Positions 1 through 8,538 of a stretch of DNA of 64,000 bases are shown here, one piece after another. A program made the translations under genes and the position numbers. How positions within the stretch are numbered: position 1 is the stretch's first letter; the number at the start of each line of letters is the position of its first letter. Source of the stretch: Planctobacterium marinum. Lineage in GTDB: Bacteria > Pseudomonadota > Gammaproteobacteria > Enterobacterales > Alteromonadaceae. The notes under the pieces are model-generated. The model saw only the letters and a list, made by a program, of their open reading frames with translations, searched no databases and was not told the DNA's origin. The stretch is from positions 1 through 64,000 of the forward strand of contig NZ_JAJEWQ010000010.1 in NCBI RefSeq assembly GCF_020687805.1. The letters are read 5' to 3'.

Positions 1-14
1 GCAAGGATTTATAC

Positions 15-2075
15 ATGTCGCGGGAGCTGCTGTCTGAAATAAAAGGTCAACGAGTTAAGTCTTTAAATACACTGCTCGTTTCATTAAAGGAACACCAAGT
101 AGATCCTCGGTTTAATCCTGTATTCGAGTTTATTTCAAAAGAGATAAATGATGCGGAGAGGCAAGATTCCTGCCTTTTTTCAACAATTACGTTACTTTCA
201 AAAGTTGAAGTTTATTCCCAATTTGTAAGGATGCTGAAAAGCGCCTATGACAGCTCCCCATTTCAGTGGACACTCCCGCTCATTAAAGAATGCTACAAAC
301 GACTCAATATAGATCACGAGAATAGAATAATTATTCTCTATCATGAGCAAGATTCGTTAAACTTCAATGTCGTTGTTGATCTTTTTTCACAATTGGATAG
401 CGACAATTTTGACGGGTACGACGGCAAGCTTCCTTGCATCGACCTGATCACTATACCCTATGAAATAGAAGACGAATTTGCACTAATGTCTTTGATAGGG
501 CATGAGATTGGTCACGTATTCTGTCGGGTTTACGAATCACATCAAGTCTCGACTAAATTAAAGACCGTATTTTTGAATGAATTATCTGTTGAACAAGATA
601 AATTAAAGGGGGGCGAATCTGCATCAGTTAACGAAAGACAAATCGAACTTTTTAACTATATTGATAATTTAGGGAATGAAAAGGAAAGCAAGCGCAGCAA
701 AATGCTGAAAGATCTCACCAGCCAAATTGAAGAGTTCATTGCAGATACAATTGGTGCGTTTTTATTTGGTCCCGCGTTTGATTTCTACTGTATAAAGTTT
801 TTACTTCCTTTAGACTCCCATGTTATTGAGTCTACCGGAACACACCCTCCCTCTGATGAAAGGATACACACTGCCTTAAAAAGAATGGAAGGGTATCGAA
901 CCATGGTCTCGGAAAAATCGGGTTTAAAGACTCCGTTGGATACAATGGTGAAGCTTTCCAAGGATGGCGTTGAAACATGTGAAGTTGAAAAAAGTGACGA
1001 AACCGACGGTCTTCATCTTAAACTTTTAAAATGTATTGACATCTTGAAAGAGGAATTAAAACCGGTTGAAAAGTTCGATGTTGCCAATTTCAATCAATGG
1101 AATGCAGTTCGGCAGGAAATGAATAATTTTCGACCTGCATTCGAAGACAGTAATGATGAGCTTGTTCGAGTTATTGGCCCAGTGGAGGCTTTAGTTGGTG
1201 GTGTAATCTACTACTATGGAAAATGTTATGAAAATAACGATCATTTGATTTGGGAAAACAAAGAGTTTTCCGAAGAGAGTGACAGCAAAGTCGAATTGAT
1301 CAGAAACAAACTTTTTGAACACTTAAAATACTCCATTAGCCTATATGATTTTATTATTTCTAGCCGTAAGCGAGTGGACTTTGATGCATCCGTTAAAAAA
1401 TTAGATGAAACGCTGTGGCAGCTACGAGGCTTTAAAAAAGATATTCGGAGTACAGTTCCGTTCAATGTCACCCCCACAATTAATCCGTCAAAACAATACT
1501 CATCGACATCGGTTGACTTAAGGCTTGGCCCGACATTTTATGTCCATAGTACTTCAAAATATACCCATTTAAATCCAAAACCAACGAATTGGACTGCTAA
1601 CTCTGACGAAAAACAAAAGTGTCTCCAAGGATTTGAAAAAACTGAAAGCGTAATGTCTCAATCTGTTGAGTCTTTTTACCGAAAATACTACGTTCCACCA
1701 AAAGGAGATTTTATACTACACCCACACCAGTTTGTTTTGGCAGCAACGTTGGAATATATAACCTTACCACATGAATACTACGCCTTGGTTCTGGGACGCT
1801 CATCTTGGGGAAGACTGGGCTTGAATATCGCCACGGCAACGTCTGTACAAGCAGGATTTCGGGGTTGTCTAACACTAGAACTGCGTAATTTGGGCGAAAC
1901 ACCGTTACCACTCACAGTAGGTTCCCGAATCGCCCAACTCTGCCTTGTGCCTCTGGTCATTCAAGATTATGGTCCTGGATACGCGTATGGCGCTAATAAA
2001 TACATCGGACCTGTAGGTCCAGAAATTCCAAAAATTCATCTGGACAACGATTGGGATATTCTAATTGACAGGTAA
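15..2075 (+). CDS. HExxH metallopeptidase-like / dCTP deaminase-dUTPase-fold fusion protein
   Basis: 686 aa, apparently a two-enzyme fusion. The N-terminal half has a gluzincin-type zinc site: LIGHEIGHVF with H163-E164-x-x-H167, a downstream EEFIAD block (E239/E240, D244) that could give the third ligand, and an M48-like THPPSDERI stretch near residue 280. The C-terminal part (about 480-665) reads as the trimeric dUTPase/dCTP deaminase fold: SSTSVDLRLG, GRSSWGRLGL (594-603), TLEL with the candidate general base E622, and RIAQL (Q641). The family's usual Asp in the ID-x-G-[WF]-x-G segment is Gln (Q612), so catalysis may be altered. The middle 300-480 is not recognised. AAGGA lies 7 nt before ATG. 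It is the first gene of an apparent operon with the next two. Domain calls are made by eye; a link to phage defence or stress sensing is inference. Confidence 0.8.
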   Translation: MSRELLSEIKGQRVKSLNTLLVSLKEHQVDPRFNPVFEFISKEINDAERQDSCLFSTITLLSKVEVYSQFVRMLKSAYDSSPFQWTLPLIKECYKRLNIDHENRIIILYHEQDSLNFNVVVDLFSQLDSDNFDGYDGKLPCIDLITIPYEIEDEFALMSLIGHEIGHVFCRVYESHQVSTKLKTVFLNELSVEQDKLKGGESASVNERQIELFNYIDNLGNEKESKRSKMLKDLTSQIEEFIADTIGAFLFGPAFDFYCIKFLLPLDSHVIESTGTHPPSDERIHTALKRMEGYRTMVSEKSGLKTPLDTMVKLSKDGVETCEVEKSDETDGLHLKLLKCIDILKEELKPVEKFDVANFNQWNAVRQEMNNFRPAFEDSNDELVRVIGPVEALVGGVIYYYGKCYENNDHLIWENKEFSEESDSKVELIRNKLFEHLKYSISLYDFIISSRKRVDFDASVKKLDETLWQLRGFKKDIRSTVPFNVTPTINPSKQYSSTSVDLRLGPTFYVHSTSKYTHLNPKPTNWTANSDEKQKCLQGFEKTESVMSQSVESFYRKYYVPPKGDFILHPHQFVLAATLEYITLPHEYYALVLGRSSWGRLGLNIATATSVQAGFRGCLTLELRNLGETPLPLTVGSRIAQLCLVPLVIQDYGPGYAYGANKYIGPVGPEIPKIHLDNDWDILIDR

Positions 2076-2081
2076 AGACTG

Positions 2082-2426
2082 ATGAGAAAGTTTTCTGACA
2101 TTAATGCAATCACATCTTTTGTTGACGGACTGAAGTTCATGAAATCCGACACCCGGTCAACGAGCAACAAAGAAAGTAATCGTAAGATACATGGAAAAGT
2201 CGCATTCAGGGTGTTGAGCGAAGTGATAGATTATCCAGGCGACAAGAAGTTGACTTTACAAGTACTCTCAAAAATTGTGCAATTGAAGGTCAATGTGTTG
2301 GCCAAATACTTAGCTTTGCTCGAAAAGAAGAAGCTTGTAACAATAAATGATGAGCGAATTGAACCCACAACGGAAGGTAGAGAGTTCTACAATCGTTTCA
2401 AAACGAAAATACTAGCAAATGACTGA
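2082..2426 (+). CDS. small winged-helix DNA-binding protein
   Basis: 114 aa. Residues about 35-105 read as a winged helix-turn-helix: a helical KVAFRVLSEVIDYP segment, LTLQVLSKIVQLKVNVLAKYLALLEKKKLV as helix-turn-recognition helix, and ITNDERIEPTTEGREFY-type wing and closing helix, like small archaeal-type/MarR-like regulators. It starts 6 nt after the upstream stop with AGG/AAAG spaced before ATG, and its end overlaps the next start by 8 nt, so the three genes are almost certainly co-translated. The likely role is the regulator of the operon. The pairing with an HExxH protein recalls ImmA/ImmR or IrrE/DdrO pairs, where a protease cleaves the repressor; that analogy is inference. Confidence 0.75.
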   Translation: MRKFSDINAITSFVDGLKFMKSDTRSTSNKESNRKIHGKVAFRVLSEVIDYPGDKKLTLQVLSKIVQLKVNVLAKYLALLEKKKLVTINDERIEPTTEGREFYNRFKTKILAND

Positions 2427-3171
2427 ATTAATAAAAGAGGTTTTTATTAACAGCGAATTTTTTTTCTACTTAATTACAGGTTTTATCGGTGTTGTTTTTG
2501 GGGCGACAGAGTTAATTTCGCGCTATAAGGAAAAACCTTTTCAGATACTTTTAGGTTCGCACTCGATCATTTACATGATGATTAATGCTGCTGCATCAGT
2601 TTTGGCACTTTACATTATACAAATTAACGAATTTACCTTTGGTATCCAGGCAAATAATGATGATGCGAAATTAGTGTTGGTGAAAATTCTGGTTGCAGGA
2701 ATGGCCTCAATGACGCTCTTTAGATCGTCGCTCTTCAATTTAAAGATCGGTGAATCGGAGGTAAATGTGGGGCCTAACGCAATTCTTCAAATAATACTAA
2801 GGACGGTTGATCGAGAAGTTGATAGGAAAAATGCGGAAAAAAAAGCAGATGCCATTCCAAAAGAGATTAAATCTTTATCTCTCGATCTTATTTCAAATGA
2901 TTTGCCAACTATTGCTTTGTCATTGATGTCTAACCTAGATAACGAGGAAATAGAACTATTTAGAATGAAAATGGCTAGAATAAGAGACAATACTCAGTTG
3001 TCTGAAACAACCAAAAAAATAGCAATAGCATGCTCGCTAAGTTCAATTGTAGGGGTTGATGTATTAAAAAAAGCTACGAAAATGTGCCGAGGAAGTGATG
3101 ATGAAGTTGCTGAAACAATTGCCAATGAACTTGATATAAATGAAGATTTCATTAACGACCTCGAAAATTAA
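2419..3171 (+). CDS. three-helix membrane protein, third gene of the peptidase-deaminase operon
   Basis: 250 aa, family not recognised. Hydrophobic segments lie at about 13-31, 48-68 and 84-101. A conserved-looking FRSSLFNLKIG stretch follows the third helix, and about 145 charged helical residues form the probable cytoplasmic part (LLxxVDREVDRKNAEKK, then a five-helix-like region). The start ATG overlaps the stop of the winged-helix gene (ATGACTGA). A membrane protein closing a defence-like operon often is the effector, but nothing in the sequence proves this here; a sensor role is equally possible. Confidence 0.75.
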   Translation: MTELIKEVFINSEFFFYLITGFIGVVFGATELISRYKEKPFQILLGSHSIIYMMINAAASVLALYIIQINEFTFGIQANNDDAKLVLVKILVAGMASMTLFRSSLFNLKIGESEVNVGPNAILQIILRTVDREVDRKNAEKKADAIPKEIKSLSLDLISNDLPTIALSLMSNLDNEEIELFRMKMARIRDNTQLSETTKKIAIACSLSSIVGVDVLKKATKMCRGSDDEVAETIANELDINEDFINDLEN

Positions 3172-3361
3172 CTACCCCACTTACGATTTATTGTTAAATT
3201 AGAAATGATATGAATATTCTATAGCTAACCTTAAATCCTTATCTTGGATTAGCTCACAAGTAGCACAGTATTTAGTGCATACTCCACGAAAAGCGCTATC
3301 TCGCTGCTAATTCCGATTTGAAAATCCATTTTCATTTACTTTTGTTGTAAAACTGGTGGAT
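3172..3361. other. intergenic region between convergent genes
   Basis: 190 nt, AT-rich, between the end of the accessory operon and a convergent minus-strand gene. Only a weak 5-bp hairpin (AATCC/GGATT around 3235-3253) is visible. I see no strong terminator and no open frame worth calling. Confidence 0.5.
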
Positions 3362-3700
3362 TTAAAACTTTTTAGTATTGTCAGAAAAAAGCCATTTGAG
3401 TGCATATACAGAAATAATCGCGGCTGGTACTGAAAGCAAAATTCCGTAAAAAGTTCTGAGCTCACTCTTCATAACGGCTGAGCCAAAATAATTCGTTGTT
3501 AACGCCCAAACCATAACCATAAGTGCCCAACTTGCTGAAATGAACAGGACCTTGTATATCTTGATGTCTATAGCATTGAGGTAAGAATGAGAGAACCCTG
3601 AACGGTTCGCGTTTCTTTTTGAGATAATGCCAACAACTGCAAATACTTCAGTAAACAGTGCTATCGATGTAGTGATTAAATTTAAAATTTCCGGGTCCAT
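3362..3700 (-). CDS. small hypothetical membrane protein
   Basis: Not recognised. Counting from the ATG at 3700 it has 112 aa (MDPEILNLITTS...). This start is preferred over the in-frame one at 3751 because AAGGGA lies 10 nt upstream of it. Hydrophobic segments occur near the N terminus (ILNLITTSIALFTEVFAVVGII), in the middle (VLFISASWALMVMVWAL) and near the end (FYGILLSVPAAIISVYAL), so three membrane helices are likely. It lies between the peptidase-deaminase operon and endonuclease I, all in AT-rich sequence; no functional link can be shown. Confidence 0.55.
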   Translation of the reverse strand: MDPEILNLITTSIALFTEVFAVVGIISKRNANRSGFSHSYLNAIDIKIYKVLFISASWALMVMVWALTTNYFGSAVMKSELRTFYGILLSVPAAIISVYALKWLFSDNTKKF

Positions 3701-3833
3701 GCGAGTTGTATCCCTTAATACTGACATTCTGAATTTGAATGAAACATTCAAATATTTTTGTCCTAAAAAGCTAAATTCGACTAATGGTCAATTAAAAGCG
3801 TGCCAAAGTAATGTAAGTTCACCACCAATTCGG

Positions 3834-4628
3834 TTAATCGCATTTAGCACTAACAAAAGGATTACTGTTCCCCTGACTCGCCTCGATCCTTTTATCTCTC
3901 TCACACTCCCAGGGGTCTACAGGATCGTGATGATTCCAATGTTGCATCATTTGAAAAACCTCTGGTTCGAGCTTAATTTCCGGGTGTTGTTGAGACATGT
4001 AAAGATAAACTCTCGCGATATTCCCTTTTACATTGTCTGGCGGCTCAGCCAAGTTCTTATCAAAATTGACCTCAAAATCACAGGCTCCGTAATCACGTTT
4101 CTCACCTATGATTTCACCGAAAGGGTAATTAGAGCGATCACCGTTGAGCTCACCGACAGCCGGAGTGAGGTTATGCATATCGTCATGCGCTTTTTTAAAC
4201 CACGGAACAAGTTTCTCCGCGCACTGTCGCCCGCCAATTGATTTGCCACTGCTGGTCTCACACTCCTCATAGTTTTGGTGATTCTTCCATTGGTCGAGGT
4301 GGTTACCAAAATATGACGCAGGCATTATATGCTCCCATTCTATCCGTGAAGCCCTGGCATTCGCTTTACCTGAACTTGTAACAGGCTTTCGGGGAACATA
4401 ACCACAATTTTGCGGATATATCATCGTTTCAGTGATGTTACCGTCACCATCTTTGTCTTCGGTATCATCAAAGACATAGTCGCAACCACAGTAAAATGTA
4501 ACGAGCCTGTCAAAATATACATCTTTTTCGGCCCGGCTTTTGGCCTGACTGAAACTAGATGGCCAACTTTGTGCTTGAGTAATAAGAGGCAGAGCGAGTG
4601 CAATTAAGAGTAACGTTTTCATATCCAT
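3834..4628 (-). CDS. endA: exported endonuclease I (EndA/Dns/NucM family)
   Basis: 264 aa with a signal peptide (KTLLLIALALPLITQAQS). It matches endonuclease I, a periplasmic or secreted nonspecific nuclease of the beta-beta-alpha-metal fold that degrades DNA and RNA. Visible hallmarks are RIEWEHIMPASYFG with the catalytic His (H100) and MHNLTPAVGELNGDRSNYPF (151-170) with the metal-binding Glu/Asn region. Paired cysteines fit an exported enzyme. The start could be the ATG two codons in (4622), which is better spaced from AGGGAA. Likely roles are nutrient DNA scavenging or clearing extracellular DNA. The gene is an isolated cistron here, flanked by hypothetical genes. Confidence 0.88.
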   Translation of the reverse strand: MDMKTLLLIALALPLITQAQSWPSSFSQAKSRAEKDVYFDRLVTFYCGCDYVFDDTEDKDGDGNITETMIYPQNCGYVPRKPVTSSGKANARASRIEWEHIMPASYFGNHLDQWKNHQNYEECETSSGKSIGGRQCAEKLVPWFKKAHDDMHNLTPAVGELNGDRSNYPFGEIIGEKRDYGACDFEVNFDKNLAEPPDNVKGNIARVYLYMSQQHPEIKLEPEVFQMMQHWNHHDPVDPWECERDKRIEASQGNSNPFVSAKCD

Positions 4629-4705
4629 GTTCCCTGTACTTTTGCGCTTCGAAGGGTTAAAAATAGACTCTTGTCACGAAAGAATCAATAGCGTCAGTAA
4701 ACAAC

Positions 4706-4954
4706 ATGTATGTAGACAGTATATTCGATTACATAAAAATGGCTGGCACAGATGGGACGCTGGCTGGTGCAGCAGGTGGGTTGAAGATCCGAATAGAAGA
4801 ATTGAAAGACTGGTCAAATTGGCGAGAGACAGGGAAATTTCCTGATGACAGTCAAATTGAAAAAATTGCTAGTTTTATTCAATGGGACTCAGGCGATACC
4901 AGAGAAGCTTTTATTGCCGCCAAGCTATTCTATACAAGCGTCTCTGGTCGCTGA
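4706..4954 (+). CDS. small hypothetical protein, doubtful
   Basis: 82 aa, not recognised, acidic and partly helical (KIRIEELKDWSNWRETGKFPDD). It is divergent from endA. No clear Shine-Dalgarno sequence precedes the ATG, and a second ATG at 4739 could be used. The composition is plausible for a real protein and the C-terminal half could be a degenerate helix-turn-helix, but the support is weak. Confidence 0.35.
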   Translation: MYVDSIFDYIKMAGTDGTLAGAAGGLKIRIEELKDWSNWRETGKFPDDSQIEKIASFIQWDSGDTREAFIAAKLFYTSVSGR

Positions 4955-4981
4955 GTTCTTGATCTGGCGATGGGCTGGTTG

Positions 4982-5383
4982 TTATTCAAAACCACTGTCG
5001 GCTAAATATAAATGGACTGTAGCTTTAATTGTCTCGTCTTTGGCCGATGGTAACTCATCAGTAATTTGATACTTTTTAGAACTTGAGAATAATGTCCATT
5101 CACTTTCATTTGCTACTTTTCTGGCTCTGATCTTACCATCCTGAAACCTGCTCAGCGCGCGATCGAATCCAGATTGAGCACCAATAGCATACGCCTCCAA
5201 TATCAGGTCGTCGATTTCATTATTGATACCCGGCATTTTTTCCTTAATTTGCTCAATAATGCTTTGCAACTTCTCGGTTGGTTTGCCGCCATTTGCTTTC
5301 AGTTGGAATTCATTTTCGAATCTTGATACTACTTTATTAACTGATTGCGAATGGGCCTTAATTTTTATATCACGGACTGACAT
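4982..5383 (-). CDS. hypothetical protein
   Basis: 133 aa from the ATG at 5383, chosen because AAAGGA lies 7 nt upstream; the TTG one codon earlier is not needed. Soluble, mostly helical, with LQSIIEQIKEKMPGINNEIDDLILEAYAIGAQSGFDRALSRF in the middle. No family recognised. It follows the 203-aa gene on the same strand after about 38 nt, so the two may form a small operon. Confidence 0.6.
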   Translation of the reverse strand: MSVRDIKIKAHSQSVNKVVSRFENEFQLKANGGKPTEKLQSIIEQIKEKMPGINNEIDDLILEAYAIGAQSGFDRALSRFQDGKIRARKVANESEWTLFSSSKKYQITDELPSAKDETIKATVHLYLADSGFE

Positions 5384-5421
5384 CAATAAATCCTTTTGCT
5401 AAATAGATTGTACTTTGTTGG

Positions 5422-6033
5422 TTAGGTTGATGGGTTAGAGGTCGAATATAGATTTGTGTAAGCTTCTCTATTGCGTTTTTCAGTTGCCGCAATTGCTTTG
5501 CGTGCGATTTCCTTTTGTTCATTAAAGATTGTTTCGGGTGACCACTCACCTTGTACGTAAGGTGGCAGTTTCGCCGCAGTTCTTAACTTTTCAGTTATTG
5601 AGCATGCCAATAAACCCAGTTCGGAGTACTTCAGTTTTCTCATATCAAAAAATTCTTCGAAATCTGGGCCGCTGGCTATATGTTCGGACACATCGGAAAT
5701 ATGCGCGTTGGCGTCATTTATTTTTTCAGGCAATGTCAACAATTCATAGAGTAACTCCTTGTCAAGGGATTGCCATGCAACGTCCAGTTTCATCGGTTCG
5801 AAATCTGGTGTGCGTACCTGAGGTTCCAGATAGTCTCTTTCTCCATATTTCCCATCATCGCAAACTACCTCTATGCATTTTGATATAAACGTCTCCAGTG
5901 AAGCCGATACAATGATCGCCAGGTAATAACGCTCTGTTTTTTGCCTTTTAATGGCAAAAAAGTAATCTTTGAACATTGATAAAGCGAAACCAAAAAAGCC
6001 GCCAAGAATGACAATAACAACCTTTTCCATCAT
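5422..6033 (-). CDS. hypothetical single-pass membrane protein
   Basis: 203 aa. One N-terminal membrane anchor (VVIVILGGFFGFALSMF), a basic stretch (KDYFFAIKRQKTERYY) and a soluble helical domain of about 160 aa. Small proteins with this organisation occur widely in accessory DNA, but I cannot name a family. Two tandem ATGs (6033, 6030) are possible starts and the ribosome site is weak. It is the upstream member of a probable two-gene unit with the 133-aa protein. Confidence 0.6.
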   Translation of the reverse strand: MMEKVVIVILGGFFGFALSMFKDYFFAIKRQKTERYYLAIIVSASLETFISKCIEVVCDDGKYGERDYLEPQVRTPDFEPMKLDVAWQSLDKELLYELLTLPEKINDANAHISDVSEHIASGPDFEEFFDMRKLKYSELGLLACSITEKLRTAAKLPPYVQGEWSPETIFNEQKEIARKAIAATEKRNREAYTNLYSTSNPST

Positions 6034-6040
6034 CGGTTAC

Positions 6041-6733
6041 ATACCTGTCGATTTAATCATGCATTTTCCCCTTACATTCTGAAAGAGTATGTCTTCACTA
6101 CATATACCTCAGTTCTATCAAAAAACCATGGGCTTTACTATGCTGAAGAATTGGTTTTTGGGTAAATTTGTTTTGCGCGGGCATGATGGTCTGGAATCGT
6201 CACTATTTAGTAAAAGAGCAGAAGTGATTTTCGGATATCCATTTCACTACAAATAGAATACTTTGCCTCGTTAAAAATGGGCACCCACGTCAATAACGTT
6301 ATCTAATTAGGAGCCTTAAGGCAGTCAGATGCAGGGTAACCTTATTCTTTGCGTGACTAAGGTCATATGTTTAATTGAGTAAATCATGTTCAAAATTACA
6401 TGACTGGTTTAGTTTTTCCTCATTATTTGTTATGATAAATCCATTAATTGCTTTGTTGTACATTGAAAAAATACAATTAAATCAAATGCTTGGTTATGTT
6501 GTTGGATTGAGGTGTAAAAAATAGCATTACTTCAATTTGTATTTTTACAATGTGACGTTGTAGGTGTCGAAATGAAGTGAAATAGCTAATGATTTTTGTT
6601 TTATACAATAATATAACAAAGCAAATAAAGGATTTTATCGGGACTACTCACACACACACTGAAGTTTTACATTTTAAACGGGTGGTTAACCGTTTTAGTT
6701 TTCCAACTTTTGCAATGTAAAGTTTCAATGAAC
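6041..6733. other. gene-free AT-rich stretch
   Basis: About 700 nt without a credible protein gene on either strand. It is markedly AT-rich. A possible sigma70 promoter is TTGCTT (6448-6453), 18 nt, TACAAT (6472-6477), reading toward the hairpin at 6734-6760, so a small RNA is possible but not shown. It separates the accessory block from the 6.8-8.5 kb genes. Confidence 0.4.
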
Positions 6734-6760
6734 AAAAACCCCGCCATCGCGGGGTTTTTT
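6734..6760 (+). terminator. intrinsic terminator (probably bidirectional)
   Basis: Stem CCCCGC (6739-6744), loop CATC, GCGGGG (6749-6754), flanked by A5 upstream and T6 downstream, so it could work on both strands. No protein gene ends immediately before it on the plus strand, which hints at a short transcript from 6.5-6.73 kb or a decayed gene. Confidence 0.7.
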
Positions 6761-6807
6761 ATTGCAGCAAAGCCGTATTCAGAGCAATCGAGGTTCCTAA
6801 AAATAAC

Positions 6808-6830
6808 AAAGGCACCGGATAGGTGCCTTT
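6808..6830 (-). terminator. intrinsic terminator of the 74-aa gene
   Basis: Perfect inverted repeat AAAGGCACC / GGTGCCTTT around a 5-nt loop, about 25 nt downstream of the minus-strand stop at 6855. On the minus strand it is followed by a T-rich run. Confidence 0.7.
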
Positions 6831-6854
6831 GTTACAAATATTTATCCGGACGAG

Positions 6855-7079
6855 TTAGCCGCAAGCTACCTCACCGTAAACTGCCTTAACCAACATTTCG
6901 CTTTCGAGCAGCATTTCATTTTGTGCGGCTAACATGGATTGGTATTGCTGTTTAAGGTTTTCAAAACGCTCTTCTTTAGACGTACCAGAAGGGGCAACAA
7001 CATAGTAAGTTGCAGGGGAAGCTGTTCTCGGCTTTTTGTGCTCTTTTACTGTTTTGACAATCTTCTGTTCTTTCATCAT
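6855..7079 (-). CDS. small hypothetical protein
   Basis: 74 aa, basic N-terminal half (KIVKTVKEHKKPRTAS) and a helical second half rich in Glu/Gln/Met. No family recognised. GGAG sits before two tandem ATGs (7079 and 7076); spacing fits the second slightly better. A good ribosome site and a strong terminator just downstream support a real, separately transcribed gene. Confidence 0.6.
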   Translation of the reverse strand: MMKEQKIVKTVKEHKKPRTASPATYYVVAPSGTSKEERFENLKQQYQSMLAAQNEMLLESEMLVKAVYGEVACG

Positions 7080-7209
7080 TTATCTCCGAGCCATTGCTCA
7101 AATTAAACTATGGGGCTAACACTGTCATTTGACTCTATATCGGCAAGTTACCACTTTTTTTGCCTAAAGGCATTAATGACTTGTCTCAAAATTGCATTTT
7201 GATTCTTGC

Positions 7210-8538
7210 CTAAGCTTCTGCATCTGTGTCCTGGGAATGGCAGAACTCTTTGTTTTTCATGTATAAATATAGCAGATTCGCGATCATGAGTACAAGCGGA
7301 CGGGTAAACTCCTGAAACAATTCAGGAGACTTTATCAGGCCATCTTCCGGGCGATACAGGTTGATGACGGCATCAACTATCTGTCCTTTGTTTTTCAGCG
7401 GGCCAGAGGATATCTCTAATGGCACAGATAGAATAGAACCACAGTTTTCCTGGCTGTCATAATAGGACTGAATCGCTTCTTTTTGTCTGGCGACGTAGTT
7501 AGCGGGCAGATTGTCTATGATTTCTTTTACATCGTGAATTGATACGACCCGCCCTGTTTCAATCGCCTCCGGTGCGCCTTTTATGACGCCGGGGTGAGTT
7601 TCAGAGGTTAATTCCACCGGTAACATAATCGGTTGCAACAACACCTCGCCACCATCTTTGCTGTTGATTGCCAATTCAGGCAGCAAATACAGGCATTTTG
7701 CACAGCCCAGATTCAGTGTCTCTAAGGTACAGGGGTCAGGAAAAAAGTACCTTCCCCTCTCAAAAGCATCACCGGCGTCAGGAATATTAACGGCGTCTTC
7801 AGCTGATGTAACCACCATTATATTGGCCTCAAATAATCTCGCATTCGATATGGTCCACAAAGACGCTATGCGACACATTGAAGCCAGTGCTTTTTTGATT
7901 TGCTCTCTGGCACTTTCGGCGACCAGTCGCTTTTCGTCGTCACTTTGGGCTTCCCTGGCCATATCGGTGATAACGGATAACATGCCAAATGTCGTGGCTG
8001 TGCCCACTCCCATTGCCGTGAATGCTTCATCTTTTGGCATGGTGTTCAGTATCTTATCTAGCCGGGTGGTTGTTTCTCTTATCCTGGTTTGATAGTTGGA
8101 GGTTTCAATGTGTTCTCGCTTCCAACACCAATAACCCATGTGAACCAGAGAGAAAGCCAGTGCCCAGATGAAGGGCATATCAGAGGGCTGATTACTGGTA
8201 ATCAGAGCAACAATGACCGAACCCACAATAGAAAAGGCCATAACCGCCATATAGCGCCAGGATTTGTCTTTACTGTTGTTGGTGGCATGGCGCAACACCG
8301 TTGACAGTATCAGTAATATCACCGTATAGACGCAGCTTCGGTATGCGTTTCCGGGGCTGAAAAAGTCTGAAACCTTGGGCAATATGAGCCAGTCAACATG
8401 CTTGTGCTGGTGATAAAATTCGCTCATAAAACTGCCGAACCCGAGCGTGACCACCAACAGAATTATATAGCCATCATAGCGGCTGAGGCTGTGCAGATAT
8501 TTTTTGATAAAATCCATTTTCATGGTGGTGAATTCCAT
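7210..8538 (-). CDS. membrane-anchored GAF-like domain protein
   Basis: 442 aa. Four membrane helices (about 23-40, 68-84, 96-113, 121-138), a short helical linker (143-165), then a soluble domain (165-430) that reads as GAF-like: the late segments CGSILSVPLEI and GQIVDAVINLYRPEDG match the last strands of GAF domains in signalling proteins. There is no kinase, GGDEF or EAL output domain, so it may act by partner binding. The start is uncertain among ATGs at 8538, 8523 and 8517; GGAA lies about 9 nt before 8523. It is divergent from the MSHA locus across a 335-nt gap, so a role in pilus control is possible but unproven. Confidence 0.6.
   Translation of the reverse strand: MEFTTMKMDFIKKYLHSLSRYDGYIILLVVTLGFGSFMSEFYHQHKHVDWLILPKVSDFFSPGNAYRSCVYTVILLILSTVLRHATNNSKDKSWRYMAVMAFSIVGSVIVALITSNQPSDMPFIWALAFSLVHMGYWCWKREHIETSNYQTRIRETTTRLDKILNTMPKDEAFTAMGVGTATTFGMLSVITDMAREAQSDDEKRLVAESAREQIKKALASMCRIASLWTISNARLFEANIMVVTSAEDAVNIPDAGDAFERGRYFFPDPCTLETLNLGCAKCLYLLPELAINSKDGGEVLLQPIMLPVELTSETHPGVIKGAPEAIETGRVVSIHDVKEIIDNLPANYVARQKEAIQSYYDSQENCGSILSVPLEISSGPLKNKGQIVDAVINLYRPEDGLIKSPELFQEFTRPLVLMIANLLYLYMKNKEFCHSQDTDAEA

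Noticed and set aside
3627-4241. 204-codon plus-strand frame
   Set aside because: It runs antisense across endA and the 112-aa membrane protein, both of which have better support; its translation shows no domain.
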